Numbered from the stretch's first letter, positions 44,657 to 53,923 are shown. The stretch is DNA of 64,000 nt from Hymenobacter sp. BT559 (GCF_016427535.1 NZ_JAELXV010000003.1:496001-560000); one strand, 5' to 3'. The notes: generated by a model not told the origin, from the letters alone. Translations and numbers: made by a program.

Positions 44657-45996
44657 TAGGAGTGAGTAGATTGTGGCTCAAGCACGGAAGCAACTGGGAC
44701 AGGCGTGGTAGATCGGGCCAACTGCCTGATTTTATAAATCCCGTAGGTAGCGTGCATTAGAAGCTGAACAAGGGCGACGAAAATGTCGAGCCGGAATATC
44801 CCTTGTAAAGAAGAGAAATCGAAAAAGAAAACGCCGAGCCCAGTAGATATGATACCTAGAGGAATGGAAATAAGAGGGTTGATAATCCAGCCCTTGCTAG
44901 TGCATAGCAGAAACGTCAGCGACGCCGCCATGCTCAGGCACTTGCCGACCATCATCAGTGTCAGTTCGGTTTGGAGGCCCGCATACTGCTTGCCCAATAC
45001 CCATAAAATGGGGTTGGCTAGCACCCAGGTGCCGAATACTATGGCAGCACTCAGGCCCAGTAACCCCACTACTAATCGCGTAAAGTGCTGAAACAGCATT
45101 CCAGCCTGGTCGGGCAAACGAGCGAAGCGCGGCAGTATTAGGGAGGAGAAAAGAACGGTAAATAGGCTAAGAGCCACGGCCAGGCGCCCTAGGGCACCTA
45201 TCTGGGCCACTGCAGCCGTAGAGCCATAAAACGAGATAAGCCAAATGGCAAACTGGCACGCAAAGCAATAATACAGCGCATCAGGTAGCAGACGCTTTAC
45301 CTTCGCCAATATTTCCTGCCGCACGAGTGGGTCTACCGGCTGTGTATCGTCGGCATAAGTCTTGGTCAACTTGCGCAGGCGCCAGTTAGACCATACTTGT
45401 GGCAAGCTGGCAACTAGTATGGCCAGACTGGCCCAGGGAAAGATAACTAGACTCAAACTCAGTAGAACCACACGCCCCACTGACGACTCTACTTGGTAAC
45501 GCTGTAGAGGCACGATATTTTGGTGCAGCTTGGGCGCGATTTCGAGGAGTGTGCCTGACAGCGTAGTGAAGAAGGCCGGAATGAGGGCTGCCGTAATGAA
45601 AACCGCCATTAGCCAGCTAGCGCCGTGGTGCCGCAGTAGGTAGAGTAAGGCAGGTAGTGCCAGTAGCAGGCTCACTACCGCAAATTTGCGCCGCAGGTGT
45701 AGGCCTGTGGCAAGCACTGCCCCCAGCCGTTCCCTGCTTTGCCACACGCGACCGCCCTGCGACATCACCCCCGTGGCGATACCGCCATCAGCTAGCAACA
45801 GCATAGTACCCACCATCGTGTTAGCCAGCGTATAGAGCGCATACTCTTGCGTCGGTAGTATTCTGATTACTAAGACGCCACCAGCAAACCCAAGTGCCTG
45901 TACTGCTATCTGAGCTGTCCCCGTAATTGTAATCAAACGTCCCCACTCAACTAGCTTGGCCCGACGAGGTGAGGAATTAAGAAGTTGAATAGGCAT
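44656..45996 (-). CDS. Wzx-like polysaccharide flippase (MOP superfamily)
   Basis: A 446-residue protein with about twelve membrane helices. TGTAQIAVQALGFAGGVLVI and LPTQEYALYTLANTMVGTML are typical of the N-terminal helices of Wzx/MOP exporters. The protein moves lipid-linked repeat units to the outer face of the inner membrane. It heads the coupled gene block that runs down to 42471. It also supplies the Wzx expected beside the Wza, Wzc and Wzy-like genes. Confidence 0.84.
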   Translation of the reverse strand: MPIQLLNSSPRRAKLVEWGRLITITGTAQIAVQALGFAGGVLVIRILPTQEYALYTLANTMVGTMLLLADGGIATGVMSQGGRVWQSRERLGAVLATGLHLRRKFAVVSLLLALPALLYLLRHHGASWLMAVFITAALIPAFFTTLSGTLLEIAPKLHQNIVPLQRYQVESSVGRVVLLSLSLVIFPWASLAILVASLPQVWSNWRLRKLTKTYADDTQPVDPLVRQEILAKVKRLLPDALYYCFACQFAIWLISFYGSTAAVAQIGALGRLAVALSLFTVLFSSLILPRFARLPDQAGMLFQHFTRLVVGLLGLSAAIVFGTWVLANPILWVLGKQYAGLQTELTLMMVGKCLSMAASLTFLLCTSKGWIINPLISIPLGIISTGLGVFFFDFSSLQGIFRLDIFVALVQLLMHATYGIYKIRQLARSTTPVPVASVLEPQSTHS

Positions 45997-46077
45997 TTTT
46001 TATAATATAAAGCCAATTAGCTAGTATCTATAGCTGAGTTTTGGATACACTAATAAAATATTTATAGCGTACCCAAA

Positions 46078-47010
46078 TTATCTATTGAAAATACTAGGAA
46101 ATAAGATTTGTATAAATCTCTTCGCTCCGCCAAGGGAAATAATACGGCCTCGATACCATTTGCTAAAATAAATCTCAAATGCATCTTTGCGATTACCCCT
46201 GATTGCATACTCAGTAATCGCAATCGGTGCTCTTTCAAGCATTCGCTTAGCTCTAATACTTTTTGCTCTTGGAGTATCAGCTGCACAATCGCGTATTAAT
46301 CGAAATGCTTGAGACGCCATATCGCTTGTTTTAGAAGAGGATATAGACTGGGCAGATAATCGATACATACCAAGGTATTTATTGATAAAGTAAGTCTTAT
46401 AACCAGCTTTGCCCAGTTGAAAACCAAAGTCAAAATCGCATCCGTCGTTTGCTTCAGACCTCAAGCGAACTTTTTCAAGTACAGCTGCTCTGATTAAATA
46501 ACCATTGTTTGGTATTTGTTGGCTTAAGCCAGCCTCAAAAGGTGTAAGTATGCTGCCTTCAAATTCTGCGTCTCTGTAAAATGCTTTATTAAAGCTTATT
46601 GATGATACAGGGTCTATCTCGCTTTGCTCATTAATAATGTATTGTCGACCATAAGCAATACTTATCGTAGGGTCATTCGCAAGTATAGCAGTTAGTGTAG
46701 ATAAAGACTCAGGAAGTATCAAGTCATCATCATGAAGCAACATGATGCTTCCTCCTTTAGCATTACTAAATAAGTTATTCACATTGTTGACTTGCCCTAA
46801 TGATGGTGTATTTCGAATGTATCTTATAGGAATTGATGTGGTTGAAATTATTTGATTTATTGCTTCTTCGGTAACTGTGTCTGGAGAATCATCCCCTATT
46901 ACTATTTCGTAAGGTGGTAGTATTTGATTCAGACAGGACCTAACTGCTTCTATTACGCGAATTGGTCTTTTATAAGTAGGGATTACAATAGAAACTTGCG
47001 TTACATCCAT
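46078..47010 (-). CDS. Glycosyltransferase family 2
   Basis: A 310-residue GT-A protein. VSIVIPTYKRPIRVIEAVRS and EIVIGDDSPDTVTEEAINQI start the fold, GGSIMLLHDDDLILPESLST carries the metal-binding DDD, and LRSEANDGCDFDFGFQLGKA follows. The gene is clearly AT-richer than the neighbours on either side, which hints at separate acquisition. It is not overlapped with its neighbours: about 80 bp separate it from the flippase and 34 bp from the autokinase gene. Confidence 0.85.
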   Translation of the reverse strand: MDVTQVSIVIPTYKRPIRVIEAVRSCLNQILPPYEIVIGDDSPDTVTEEAINQIISTTSIPIRYIRNTPSLGQVNNVNNLFSNAKGGSIMLLHDDDLILPESLSTLTAILANDPTISIAYGRQYIINEQSEIDPVSSISFNKAFYRDAEFEGSILTPFEAGLSQQIPNNGYLIRAAVLEKVRLRSEANDGCDFDFGFQLGKAGYKTYFINKYLGMYRLSAQSISSSKTSDMASQAFRLIRDCAADTPRAKSIRAKRMLERAPIAITEYAIRGNRKDAFEIYFSKWYRGRIISLGGAKRFIQILFPSIFNR

Positions 47011-47044
47011 GGCTAAAAATAGTTGATACTAAACTATGCCTTAT

Positions 47045-49387
47045 TTAGATAGTCGCTCGGCTGAATAGCCGTTTCTTCTGATTGATTTCTTCGCCGTACC
47101 CATACCCATATCCATTCTTTGTGTCAACGGACACGTCGTTTAGAACAATCAGCGGATTGGGTAGCTTGCCGCTTTTCAAAATACTATCGACAATGTCAAG
47201 CTGTTTTTTAAGCGTAAACCGGCTCCGCACTACGTAGATAGTTTGGTTAATATAGCTGCTCAGTGTAAAGGCATCTGCTACCTTGCCAACGGGCGCCGTA
47301 TCGATGATGATGTAGTCGAAGGCCTCGCGCAACTCATGCAGCAAATAGCCCATCTTTGGAGACATCATCAGCTCGGCTGGGTTAGCTACCTGCTGACCAG
47401 CTCCAATAACGAACAATCCATCAACTTGGGGTACAGGCTGCAATAAGCTGTCAATGGCTGTCTGCTGCGATTGGAGATAATCGGTGAGGCCAAATTGCGT
47501 AGACATATCTAGCATTTGCAGCAGGGCAGGCTGCCGCAAATCCATTTCCAGCACTGCCACGCGCTTACCCGATAGCACTAGGGTAGCTCCTAGGTTTAGG
47601 CTGATAAAGGTCTTGCCTTCTCGGCTCATACTAGAAGTGACCAGAATCACTTTCTCGTCGGGGTTATTGGCTGCAAAGTGTAAGTTGGTGCGAATCAAAC
47701 GGAACATCTCTGCTAAGCCGCTTCGGTTTCCCCTGGTCATCACCAGCGGACCTTGGTTGTTGCGAGATAGCTCGCCAATAATGGGCGTGATAGTGTGGTG
47801 TTCAACGTCATGCCGATTCTCTACTTTTTCATTGAGCAGGCCCTTCGCATACACGCTGCCAAAAGGGACTAGTAATCCTACCAGTAAGGCAGCCAAGTAT
47901 ACAATCTGCTTGCTAGGCCGGATAGGATAGTCGGTGCTGATGGCCGAATCAACGATGCGGGTATTAGCTACCGTGCCGGCCAGAGACAAGCCAGCTTCTT
48001 CCCGCTTTTGCAGTAGGTAGAGATAGAGCTTCTGCTTAGTTTCCTGCTGACGATTGATATCTTGTAACTGCCGCTCTAGTAGGGGCACTTGCTGAATGCG
48101 TGACTTAAATTGACCCGAATTGGCGCGTAGGTTGTTGCTAGTGATTAGCAAACCATTTTTGATGTTGCGCAAATTTTCTAGGATGTTGGTTTGCAAGTTG
48201 GCAAGCTGCTGGTCAATGTTCACGACCAGTGGGTTACTGAGTTCCGTGGTGCGGAGCATGCGCTCGCGCTCCAACTGCAATTCATTGAATTTGGCTATTA
48301 GTGCCGCTAGGGTAGGGTCTTGAATACCTAGGGCGCTAGGAACAAGCTTGTATTGGCTGCCATTCTTGGTCAGATAATTTTCTATCGACTTGAGAACGTT
48401 GATTTGGATGGTCCAGTCCGATAACTTCTTATTATAGTCGCTAGCTTGCTCTAAATAATTAGAGGCCTGTACTGACATATCGGTAACCTCATTTCGGCTC
48501 TTATACTGCTCTACCTTTTTCTCTACACCAGTAAGTTCATTAGTTAGAAACTTCAGGCGCTCATCTAAGAACTGAATGGTATTAGTAGCCGTCTGGTTTT
48601 TATCTTCCAAGGCTTCTTGGTTATATACCTCCACTAGCTTGTTGATGATGTCGCGGCCGCGCTCTGGAATGGCGTCCGCCATGCTTACTTTCACCACAGT
48701 AGCATCCTTGCTCACCGGCGCTATTAGGATGCTCTGCCGATAATTGTTGGCTATCGTCTTAGGGTTATGCAGGCCCACCAGCAATTGGCTATTTGCATAA
48801 TTGGCGAGCAACTGCGCATTGCTATCGGCCACAATCGTAAAGTCGGCGTAGGGCCGTTTTATTTGCTGGCCGAAGCTATAAGAAGTGCGTTTGCCGTTTT
48901 CCTCTAAATCAAAAGCCGTACCCTTACCAAGGTTCAGCAGAAAATCCTGGTTAGTAATCTCTGGGCTAAGTCTGTCTACTACTATTTTAATAGGCAATTG
49001 CTTGCCGTATAGCTCAGTGTTGCGAAATTTCCCCTTTGTGTGGTAAGTAATATTAAGCCCTAAGGCTTGCGTTACTCTTTCCATCAGGCTGATGGATTCC
49101 AATATTTCTATTTCATTATTTAAATTCTTTGAGCTAGCAAAGAGATTCAAATTAAAAGACTCGTCGGCCGATGTAGCTCCTGGCTTGTCATCTTTGATAA
49201 GAAGCGAGCTAGTAATGGAATACTCTGGTACCGCGTAGTATTTTAGGTAAGCATAGGCAGAGCCTAGGCAAAGAGCCAAGCTTAAAGCAAACCAGTACCA
49301 ATACTTAGTATATTGTGCCAGTAGCTGGCCAATATCCTTATGATTTTGCTTCTCCGAAGCTAACGGAAATAATTCTTTATTATTCAT
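47045..49387 (-). CDS. Wzc-like polysaccharide co-polymerase with tyrosine autokinase domain
   Basis: A 780-residue protein. A Wzz-type chain-length domain is bounded by membrane helices at about 31-50 and 495-515, with long coiled coils (about 260-470) in the periplasm. The cytoplasmic BY-kinase has Walker A SSMSREGKT (585-593), Walker A' VLEMDLRQP (612-620) and Walker B YIIIDTAP (Asp696). The C-terminus ends in a tyrosine cluster YGYGYG (Tyr760, 762, 764), the autophosphorylation site. It sets chain length and couples synthesis to the Wza-like pore. It is 15 bp after the export-protein gene. Confidence 0.92.
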   Translation of the reverse strand: MNNKELFPLASEKQNHKDIGQLLAQYTKYWYWFALSLALCLGSAYAYLKYYAVPEYSITSSLLIKDDKPGATSADESFNLNLFASSKNLNNEIEILESISLMERVTQALGLNITYHTKGKFRNTELYGKQLPIKIVVDRLSPEITNQDFLLNLGKGTAFDLEENGKRTSYSFGQQIKRPYADFTIVADSNAQLLANYANSQLLVGLHNPKTIANNYRQSILIAPVSKDATVVKVSMADAIPERGRDIINKLVEVYNQEALEDKNQTATNTIQFLDERLKFLTNELTGVEKKVEQYKSRNEVTDMSVQASNYLEQASDYNKKLSDWTIQINVLKSIENYLTKNGSQYKLVPSALGIQDPTLAALIAKFNELQLERERMLRTTELSNPLVVNIDQQLANLQTNILENLRNIKNGLLITSNNLRANSGQFKSRIQQVPLLERQLQDINRQQETKQKLYLYLLQKREEAGLSLAGTVANTRIVDSAISTDYPIRPSKQIVYLAALLVGLLVPFGSVYAKGLLNEKVENRHDVEHHTITPIIGELSRNNQGPLVMTRGNRSGLAEMFRLIRTNLHFAANNPDEKVILVTSSMSREGKTFISLNLGATLVLSGKRVAVLEMDLRQPALLQMLDMSTQFGLTDYLQSQQTAIDSLLQPVPQVDGLFVIGAGQQVANPAELMMSPKMGYLLHELREAFDYIIIDTAPVGKVADAFTLSSYINQTIYVVRSRFTLKKQLDIVDSILKSGKLPNPLIVLNDVSVDTKNGYGYGYGEEINQKKRLFSRATI

Positions 49388-49402
49388 AGCTATTATGATG
49401 AC

Positions 49403-50179
49403 TTACTTTAAAACAGATATGAATATACTTATTACCGATAGGGCAGTCAGTACGATAGGTAGGTAGAAGGATTGAGTGCTCGATTGCAGCGCGCGGCTAC
49501 CCGATGGCTCTACATACACGATATCGTTTTGATGGAGATAGAAGAGAGGTGAGCTCAGGGTATTTTTATCGGCTAGGTTAATTCTGGAAGTAGTTCTAAC
49601 CCCGTCCTTTTCTCTAATTACCAAAACGTTCTCGCGCTTGCCGTAAGGCGTCATATCTCCGGCTAGGCTAAGTGCTTCCAAAATATTAATCCGTTCGCTC
49701 ACCACATTAAAGCTTGATGGGCGGGTAACCTCACCCATCACCGTAATTTTGAAGTTCAGGAAACGGATATTAATGATTGGATTCTTGACGAAATTTTTAA
49801 GAGCAGCAGTGAGCTTTTCACTTGCCTGCGCTTTTGTAAGGCCACCAACAGCGATAGAGCCTATGACTGGAAAGTTGATATTGCCATCTTTATCCACTAG
49901 ATAGCCTTCGCTACTGCGAGTGGGGGTAGTAGACTGTACACCGCTGCCAGCCGTCGCTAATACCCCATTATTGAATAGGATATTAGACTCAGGATTTAGA
50001 CTGCTGACAGTTATAGATAACACGTCGCTCGGCTGAATTTGCGATTCCTCTATCGCTCCAATAGGAGTTCGAAAATCTCCTTTTTCGTCAAGATTCCTGA
50101 AATATGATAGCTTTTTACTGGATGTACAGGAAAAAACAAAAACTAACAGTATGTATGGAAGAATATGCGTGAAGCGCAT
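49403..50179 (-). CDS. Wza-like polysaccharide export lipoprotein
   Basis: A 258-residue protein with a lipoprotein signal (LLVFVFSCTSSK, Cys18). The export domain follows: EESQIQPSDVLSITVSSLNP, SEGYLVDKDGNINFPVIGSI and LRFLNFKITVMGEVTRPSSF-like SLBB strands (ERINILEALSLAGDMTPYGK). A membrane helix closes the protein (about 235-255, YLPIVLTALSVISIFI), unlike the amphipathic end of E. coli Wza but common in Bacteroidota. It forms the outer-membrane channel for the polymer and is the first gene of the coupled block. Confidence 0.9.
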   Translation of the reverse strand: MRFTHILPYILLVFVFSCTSSKKLSYFRNLDEKGDFRTPIGAIEESQIQPSDVLSITVSSLNPESNILFNNGVLATAGSGVQSTTPTRSSEGYLVDKDGNINFPVIGSIAVGGLTKAQASEKLTAALKNFVKNPIINIRFLNFKITVMGEVTRPSSFNVVSERINILEALSLAGDMTPYGKRENVLVIREKDGVRTTSRINLADKNTLSSPLFYLHQNDIVYVEPSGSRALQSSTQSFYLPIVLTALSVISIFISVLK

Positions 50180-50267
50180 GTATTTTCAGAAAAAAGGTAG
50201 AAGAACATCTTCGTAGAATAACATACTGATGGTATACTATTCGAATTGAAGAAAGCTATTGCAACAA

Positions 50268-50302
50268 CAAATATAGCAGTTGAAGCATCTGTTATAATCA
50301 AA
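50268..50302 (-). promoter_or_regulatory. Candidate promoter of the Wza-Wzc block
   Basis: On the minus strand TTTG (50302-50299) lies 23 nt before TATATTTG (50275-50268), which matches TAnnTTTG. The leader to the ATG would be about 80 nt. The spacing is slightly long. Confidence 0.4.
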
Positions 50303-50588
50303 TTGATAGATTAATGCCAAAAAAATGCAATAAATCTTTATAAAATCAACTTCTATAATTAATAACCTCTTAACTAGGTTTCTTGCATTTATTATCTGAA
50401 TAATTTATAGTGCCACTTTTCTTTTTATGAGAAGTAGCTCTTTATTTTATCTCATTAATCTTGAGTTGATAGTATTACTAGAAATTTTATTTAGTGTCTG
50501 ATGTCGGCATCATATTAACCTGTGCATGGTGCTAATTAGTAAGGCTTATAGCTGTGTATGTGCAAATCAGTATTTGAACCTTCCCAAT

Positions 50589-50606
50589 TGAGTAAGCGCT
50601 TACTCA
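50589..50606. promoter_or_regulatory. 18-bp perfect palindrome, candidate operator
   Basis: TGAGTAAGCGCTTACTCA is a perfect dyad with a central AAGCGCTT, the kind of core bound by LacI- or TetR-family repressors. It lies in the gap between the initiating transferase and the export block. Confidence 0.4.
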
Positions 50607-50919
50607 GTTAAATCAGATTTATCAATCGTGTATATATCGAATTGTTGTATGGTGTAGAATAGGTGTGCAGTGCTATTAGTGACGCATGGTAAAGACGTCG
50701 ATTATCAGATGTAATACATTTTTGAGCCATTAATGCTAGCCCAGCTTAAATGTGTTCCGGGCCGACACTAGCTCAGAACAAGATAGCTTAGAGCTACTAG
50801 CTTTTAGCAATCGCATTTTTGGGTGCAATTACTTAATAAGTAGCACTGATGATTAGAGTCTTATGCTCGTTGTTTCCGCATGCGGTTCGCTGACTAGCAA
50901 GTCGATAATGAAGTAAGGC

Positions 50920-51603
50920 TTAAAAAGCGTTGTCGCTTCCTCTCAGCATTTGAACGAATGTTAGCGCAATAATTTTTAGGTCTAGTAGGAAGGACCAGTT
51001 ATGCAAATAGTGAATATCAAAAGTGAACCGCTGCTTGATAGCCTCTGGACCATTAATCTCGCCTCTGCAACCAGATACTTGTGCCAGGCCAGTGATACCC
51101 GGCTTGACCATATGGCGGTCCATGAAGCTGTTAACAGTTTTTGAGTAGTCCTCAGTGTGCCGTATCATATGTGGTCGTGGTCCAACGATAGACATTTCCA
51201 TGCGAAGCACATTGAAAAACTGAGGGAGTTCGTCCAGGCTAGTTTTACGCATAAATGCCCCTAGCTTAGTAATACGAGCATCACCTCTTCTAGCTTGTTG
51301 CGTGTCCGAGTCTTCGTTGAGATACATGCTCCTAAACTTAAAGCAATAGAAAGGCTTGCCATTCTTGCCAGTTCTTAATTGCTTAAAAAATACTGGGCCC
51401 CTTGATTCAGCTTTTATAAGCAGAGCAATAATAGGAACCAACCAGCTCAATAATAGAATAAGTACTGCGCTTGCGATGAATAAGTCAAGTACCTGCTTGC
51501 GTAAGGAAGGCTTAGTCGCAATGCGTGGTTTCACTAATATTATCTGAGTATTAGATGGTACTTTTCCAAGTAGAGAAGCAGAGTTGTCTGTTATTGTAAT
51601 CAT
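50920..51603 (-). CDS. Initiating sugar-phosphate transferase (bacterial sugar transferase, WcaJ/PglC-like)
   Basis: A 227-residue enzyme that links the first sugar phosphate to undecaprenyl phosphate. One N-terminal membrane segment (about 38-65, VLDLFIASAVLILLLSWLVP) is followed by the family block RGPVFFKQLRTGKNGKPFYC, KFRSMY, LDELPQFFNVLRMEMSIVGP and RPHMIRHTEDY, then KPGITGLAQVSG. It is the short form without the extra helices of WcaJ. It lies at the head of the polysaccharide locus, 740 bp from the export genes, so it likely has its own promoter. Confidence 0.9.
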   Translation of the reverse strand: MITITDNSASLLGKVPSNTQIILVKPRIATKPSLRKQVLDLFIASAVLILLLSWLVPIIALLIKAESRGPVFFKQLRTGKNGKPFYCFKFRSMYLNEDSDTQQARRGDARITKLGAFMRKTSLDELPQFFNVLRMEMSIVGPRPHMIRHTEDYSKTVNSFMDRHMVKPGITGLAQVSGCRGEINGPEAIKQRFTFDIHYLHNWSFLLDLKIIALTFVQMLRGSDNAF

Positions 51604-52363
51604 AATGAGGAAGGGTTAGAAAAGTGCTTTCCATGCACATCTTATCAATTATACAGGTATATGTTGTGTTTATCAAAGTAATTGGGGTAAATGAATATGA
51701 AATATGAGAAAATTACAATAATTATGGCTATTATTTTGACTTTGTCCTTATTTAATTAGATAATATAAGTTTCATGTCAACTACTATGTTATGATAAAGT
51801 GAACAGTATCATCTTTTGTGTTTATTTAATAAGCCAGGTTGAGCGTAAATCCGCTTAATCTGGGTGGGAAATAGGTATTGCGAGATTTAGAAGCAACTAC
51901 TGAGGTGTTGGGTTGAATAGTGTGACCTTGGGGTGCCACTATCGGGTAAGTAAGGAAAGTGAAACAGATATGGGAAAGTGTGGAGAATAGATACGGTGAG
52001 TGAGTACTAACTGAGTGGATATAGAGCGTGATAGTTATGTAGATGCACATCCTTTTCGGTATGGGAGCAAGGTTGTGGTTAGTCCTATGTTTGGTTTATA
52101 TTTAAAAGAAACTTTTGAGCTGATTTATCTAAATTGCAGTGGCTCATTAGAATAAAGAAGCGGCTCATTTTATTGAAATAGGCTGGAATCTAGATTATTG
52201 ATTACCTATGTGTCTAGCTAAAAAGCTGCTTTGAATAAATAAGTTGGATGAATCTGTAACGAGCGTATGTATTACTGTTGAAAAAGAAAACAATAACATA
52301 TTTGTCGGTATGATAAAACTTTTGTTGTTTTGCATTATTAACTCATAAAAGATTCTTCTTCTG
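51604..52363. other. AT-rich intergenic region at the edge of the polysaccharide locus
   Basis: It is markedly AT-rich and carries only short frames without protein-like composition. A promoter candidate for the small protein gene lies at its right end. The composition change marks the boundary of the polysaccharide island. Confidence 0.5.
52301..52332 (+). promoter_or_regulatory. Candidate promoter of the 95-residue protein gene
   Basis: TTTG (52301-52304), then 20 nt, then TTGTTTTG (52325-52332), one mismatch from TAnnTTTG. It would give a leader of about 25 nt. Confidence 0.4.
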
Positions 52364-52651
52364 ATGGCAGTAGACCTCGCCCAATTACAACAAGTGCTGG
52401 ATAATGCGCAAAAAGCAGATGCTTTCAAAGCGGATGTTAAAAGAGCGTTGCGTAAAGTATCCTCCTTGGTAGTCAACTTACAAAGCGCATTGGAAGAGGC
52501 TGAAGCTCTACTGAGCGACGATTACATTCCTACCGTAAAAGAGCGTAAAGCTCGTACACCGCGCGAAGCAGTAGAAGTTGATGCTGAAGCGCCGTATGGC
52601 AGAAAAAAAGACGGTACACCTAAAAGCAAGCCTGGTCGCTCTAAGGAATAA
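52364..52651 (+). CDS. Small helical protein with a basic C-terminal tail, function unknown
   Basis: A 95-residue protein. Residues 1-50 form an amphipathic helical pair (LAQLQQVLDNAQKADAFKAD, LRKVSSLVVNLQSALEEAEA), probably a coiled coil. The tail is basic and Gly/Pro-rich (APYGRKKDGTPKSKPGRSKE), like a nucleic-acid-binding tail. I do not recognise a family. The gene has its own promoter-like sequence and a strong terminator and is AT-richer than the downstream genes. Confidence 0.65.
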   Translation: MAVDLAQLQQVLDNAQKADAFKADVKRALRKVSSLVVNLQSALEEAEALLSDDYIPTVKERKARTPREAVEVDAEAPYGRKKDGTPKSKPGRSKE

Positions 52652-52662
52652 ATACTAGGTAT

Positions 52663-52732
52663 TAAAAACAGCCACCTATTAGAAGAGCACTTAGCAAATG
52701 CTAAGTGCTCTTCTAATAGGTGGCTGTTTTTA
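52663..52732. terminator. Hairpin terminator with a perfect 34-bp stem
   Basis: Arms 52663-52696 and 52699-52732 are perfectly complementary with only two bases between them, flanked by A5 and T5 runs. It follows the small protein gene. Confidence 0.85.
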
Positions 52733-52869
52733 TAAAGTCAAATGAAGGCAGGTATTACGTTTGATAGTAAAGGCAGATAGCCCAGCGTAGCTTGATTAAC
52801 GCCATCTAGGCGACATGGCCGTATACAGGTACTGAACTATCTGGTCTGCTTGCGGCGGCCTGCTACGCT

Positions 52870-53850
52870 ATGGAATTTACTCGATTGGGGGCCACGGGCC
52901 TGCACGTTTCTAAAATATGCCTGGGCACCATGACCTACGGCACACCTACTGACCGCTGGCCCTGGGCTTTGAATGAGGAGCAGAGCCGGCCCTTTATTCA
53001 GAAAGCGCTGGAATTGGGTATCAACTTCTTCGATACGGCCGATGTGTACTCAAACGGCGCTAGTGAGGAAGTAGTGGGCCGAGCCCTGCGCGACTTTGCT
53101 AAGCGTGATGAAGTAGTGCTGGCTACGAAGGTATTTAACCCCATGGGGCCGGGGCCCAACCAAAAGGGACTATCGCGCAAGCACATTATGAGCGCTATCG
53201 ACGCGAGTTTGCAGCGCCTAGGTACCGATTATGTGGACTTGTATCAGATACACCGCTGGGACTACGATACGCCCATTGAGGAAACGCTGGAGGCCCTACA
53301 CGACGTGGTGAAGGCCGGCAAGGCGCGCTATATTGGGGCCTCGTCGATGTACGCGTGGCAATTTGCGCAGGCGCTGTACCTAGCTGATAAGCACGGCTGG
53401 ACGCGCTTTGTGAGTATGCAGCCGCACTACAACTTGGTGTACCGTGAGGAAGAGCGCGAGATGCTGCCGCTGTGCCAGAACCAGGGCATTGGCGTGATTC
53501 CGTGGTCGCCGCTGGCGCGGGGGCTGCTCACGGGTGGGCGTAGCAAGGCGCGCAACGAGACGGAGCGCGCTAAAACGGATGCTTTTGGGAAAAGCCTTTA
53601 TGGCCGTGACGACGATTTTGCGGTGGCCGACCGCGTGACGGAGATTGCCCAAGAGCGGGGTTTGCCCAATGCGCAAATAGCGCTGGCTTGGATGCTCTCG
53701 AAGCCCGCAATTACGGCGCCCATTGTGGGGGGCAGCAAGCCCGGCCACCTCGAAGATGCCGTGGCGGCTATCGACGTGAAACTGAGCGCCGACGAGATAA
53801 AGCGTCTGGAGGAACCGTACCAGCCGCACCCGGTGCTGGGCTTTTCGTAG
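52870..53850 (+). CDS. Aldo/keto reductase
   Basis: A 326-residue TIM-barrel NADPH-dependent reductase of aldehydes or ketones. Catalytic residues are visible: Asp55 and Tyr60 (FFDTADVYSNG), Lys87 (LATKVFNP) and His128 (LYQIHRWD). The cofactor loop (PIVGGSKPGHLEDAV) is present near the end. It matches the AKR family whose E. coli example is YajO/Tas-like. Physiological substrate unknown. A terminator follows. Confidence 0.9.
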   Translation: MEFTRLGATGLHVSKICLGTMTYGTPTDRWPWALNEEQSRPFIQKALELGINFFDTADVYSNGASEEVVGRALRDFAKRDEVVLATKVFNPMGPGPNQKGLSRKHIMSAIDASLQRLGTDYVDLYQIHRWDYDTPIEETLEALHDVVKAGKARYIGASSMYAWQFAQALYLADKHGWTRFVSMQPHYNLVYREEEREMLPLCQNQGIGVIPWSPLARGLLTGGRSKARNETERAKTDAFGKSLYGRDDDFAVADRVTEIAQERGLPNAQIALAWMLSKPAITAPIVGGSKPGHLEDAVAAIDVKLSADEIKRLEEPYQPHPVLGFS

Positions 53851-53876
53851 ACCTAAGAGTGCTAATTGATTGAACC

Positions 53877-53923
53877 AAAAGGCCCAGCCCGTGCGAGTAA
53901 TCACTGCACAGGCTGGGCCTTTT
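53877..53923 (+). terminator. Terminator after aldo/keto reductase gene
   Basis: AAAAGGCCCAGCC/GGCTGGGCCTTTT arms (53877-53889, 53911-53923) with a T-run. Confidence 0.85.

Larger units (their letters stand above)
50180..50919. other. 740-bp AT-rich regulatory gap before the export gene block
   Basis: There is no convincing protein frame. It holds a candidate promoter for the Wza-like gene near 50268-50302 and an 18-bp perfect palindrome at 50589-50606. Its length and composition fit an upstream control region of the polysaccharide block. Confidence 0.5.

Noticed and set aside
51826..52050. Minus-strand 74-codon frame in the AT-rich gap
   Set aside because: Ile/Thr/Ser-rich with no hydrophobic pattern; a chance frame in AT-rich DNA. 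I also considered a transposase remnant and found no supporting motif.
52195..52476. Minus-strand 93-codon frame over the small coiled-coil gene
   Set aside because: Half of it is antisense to a better-supported gene and its promoter.
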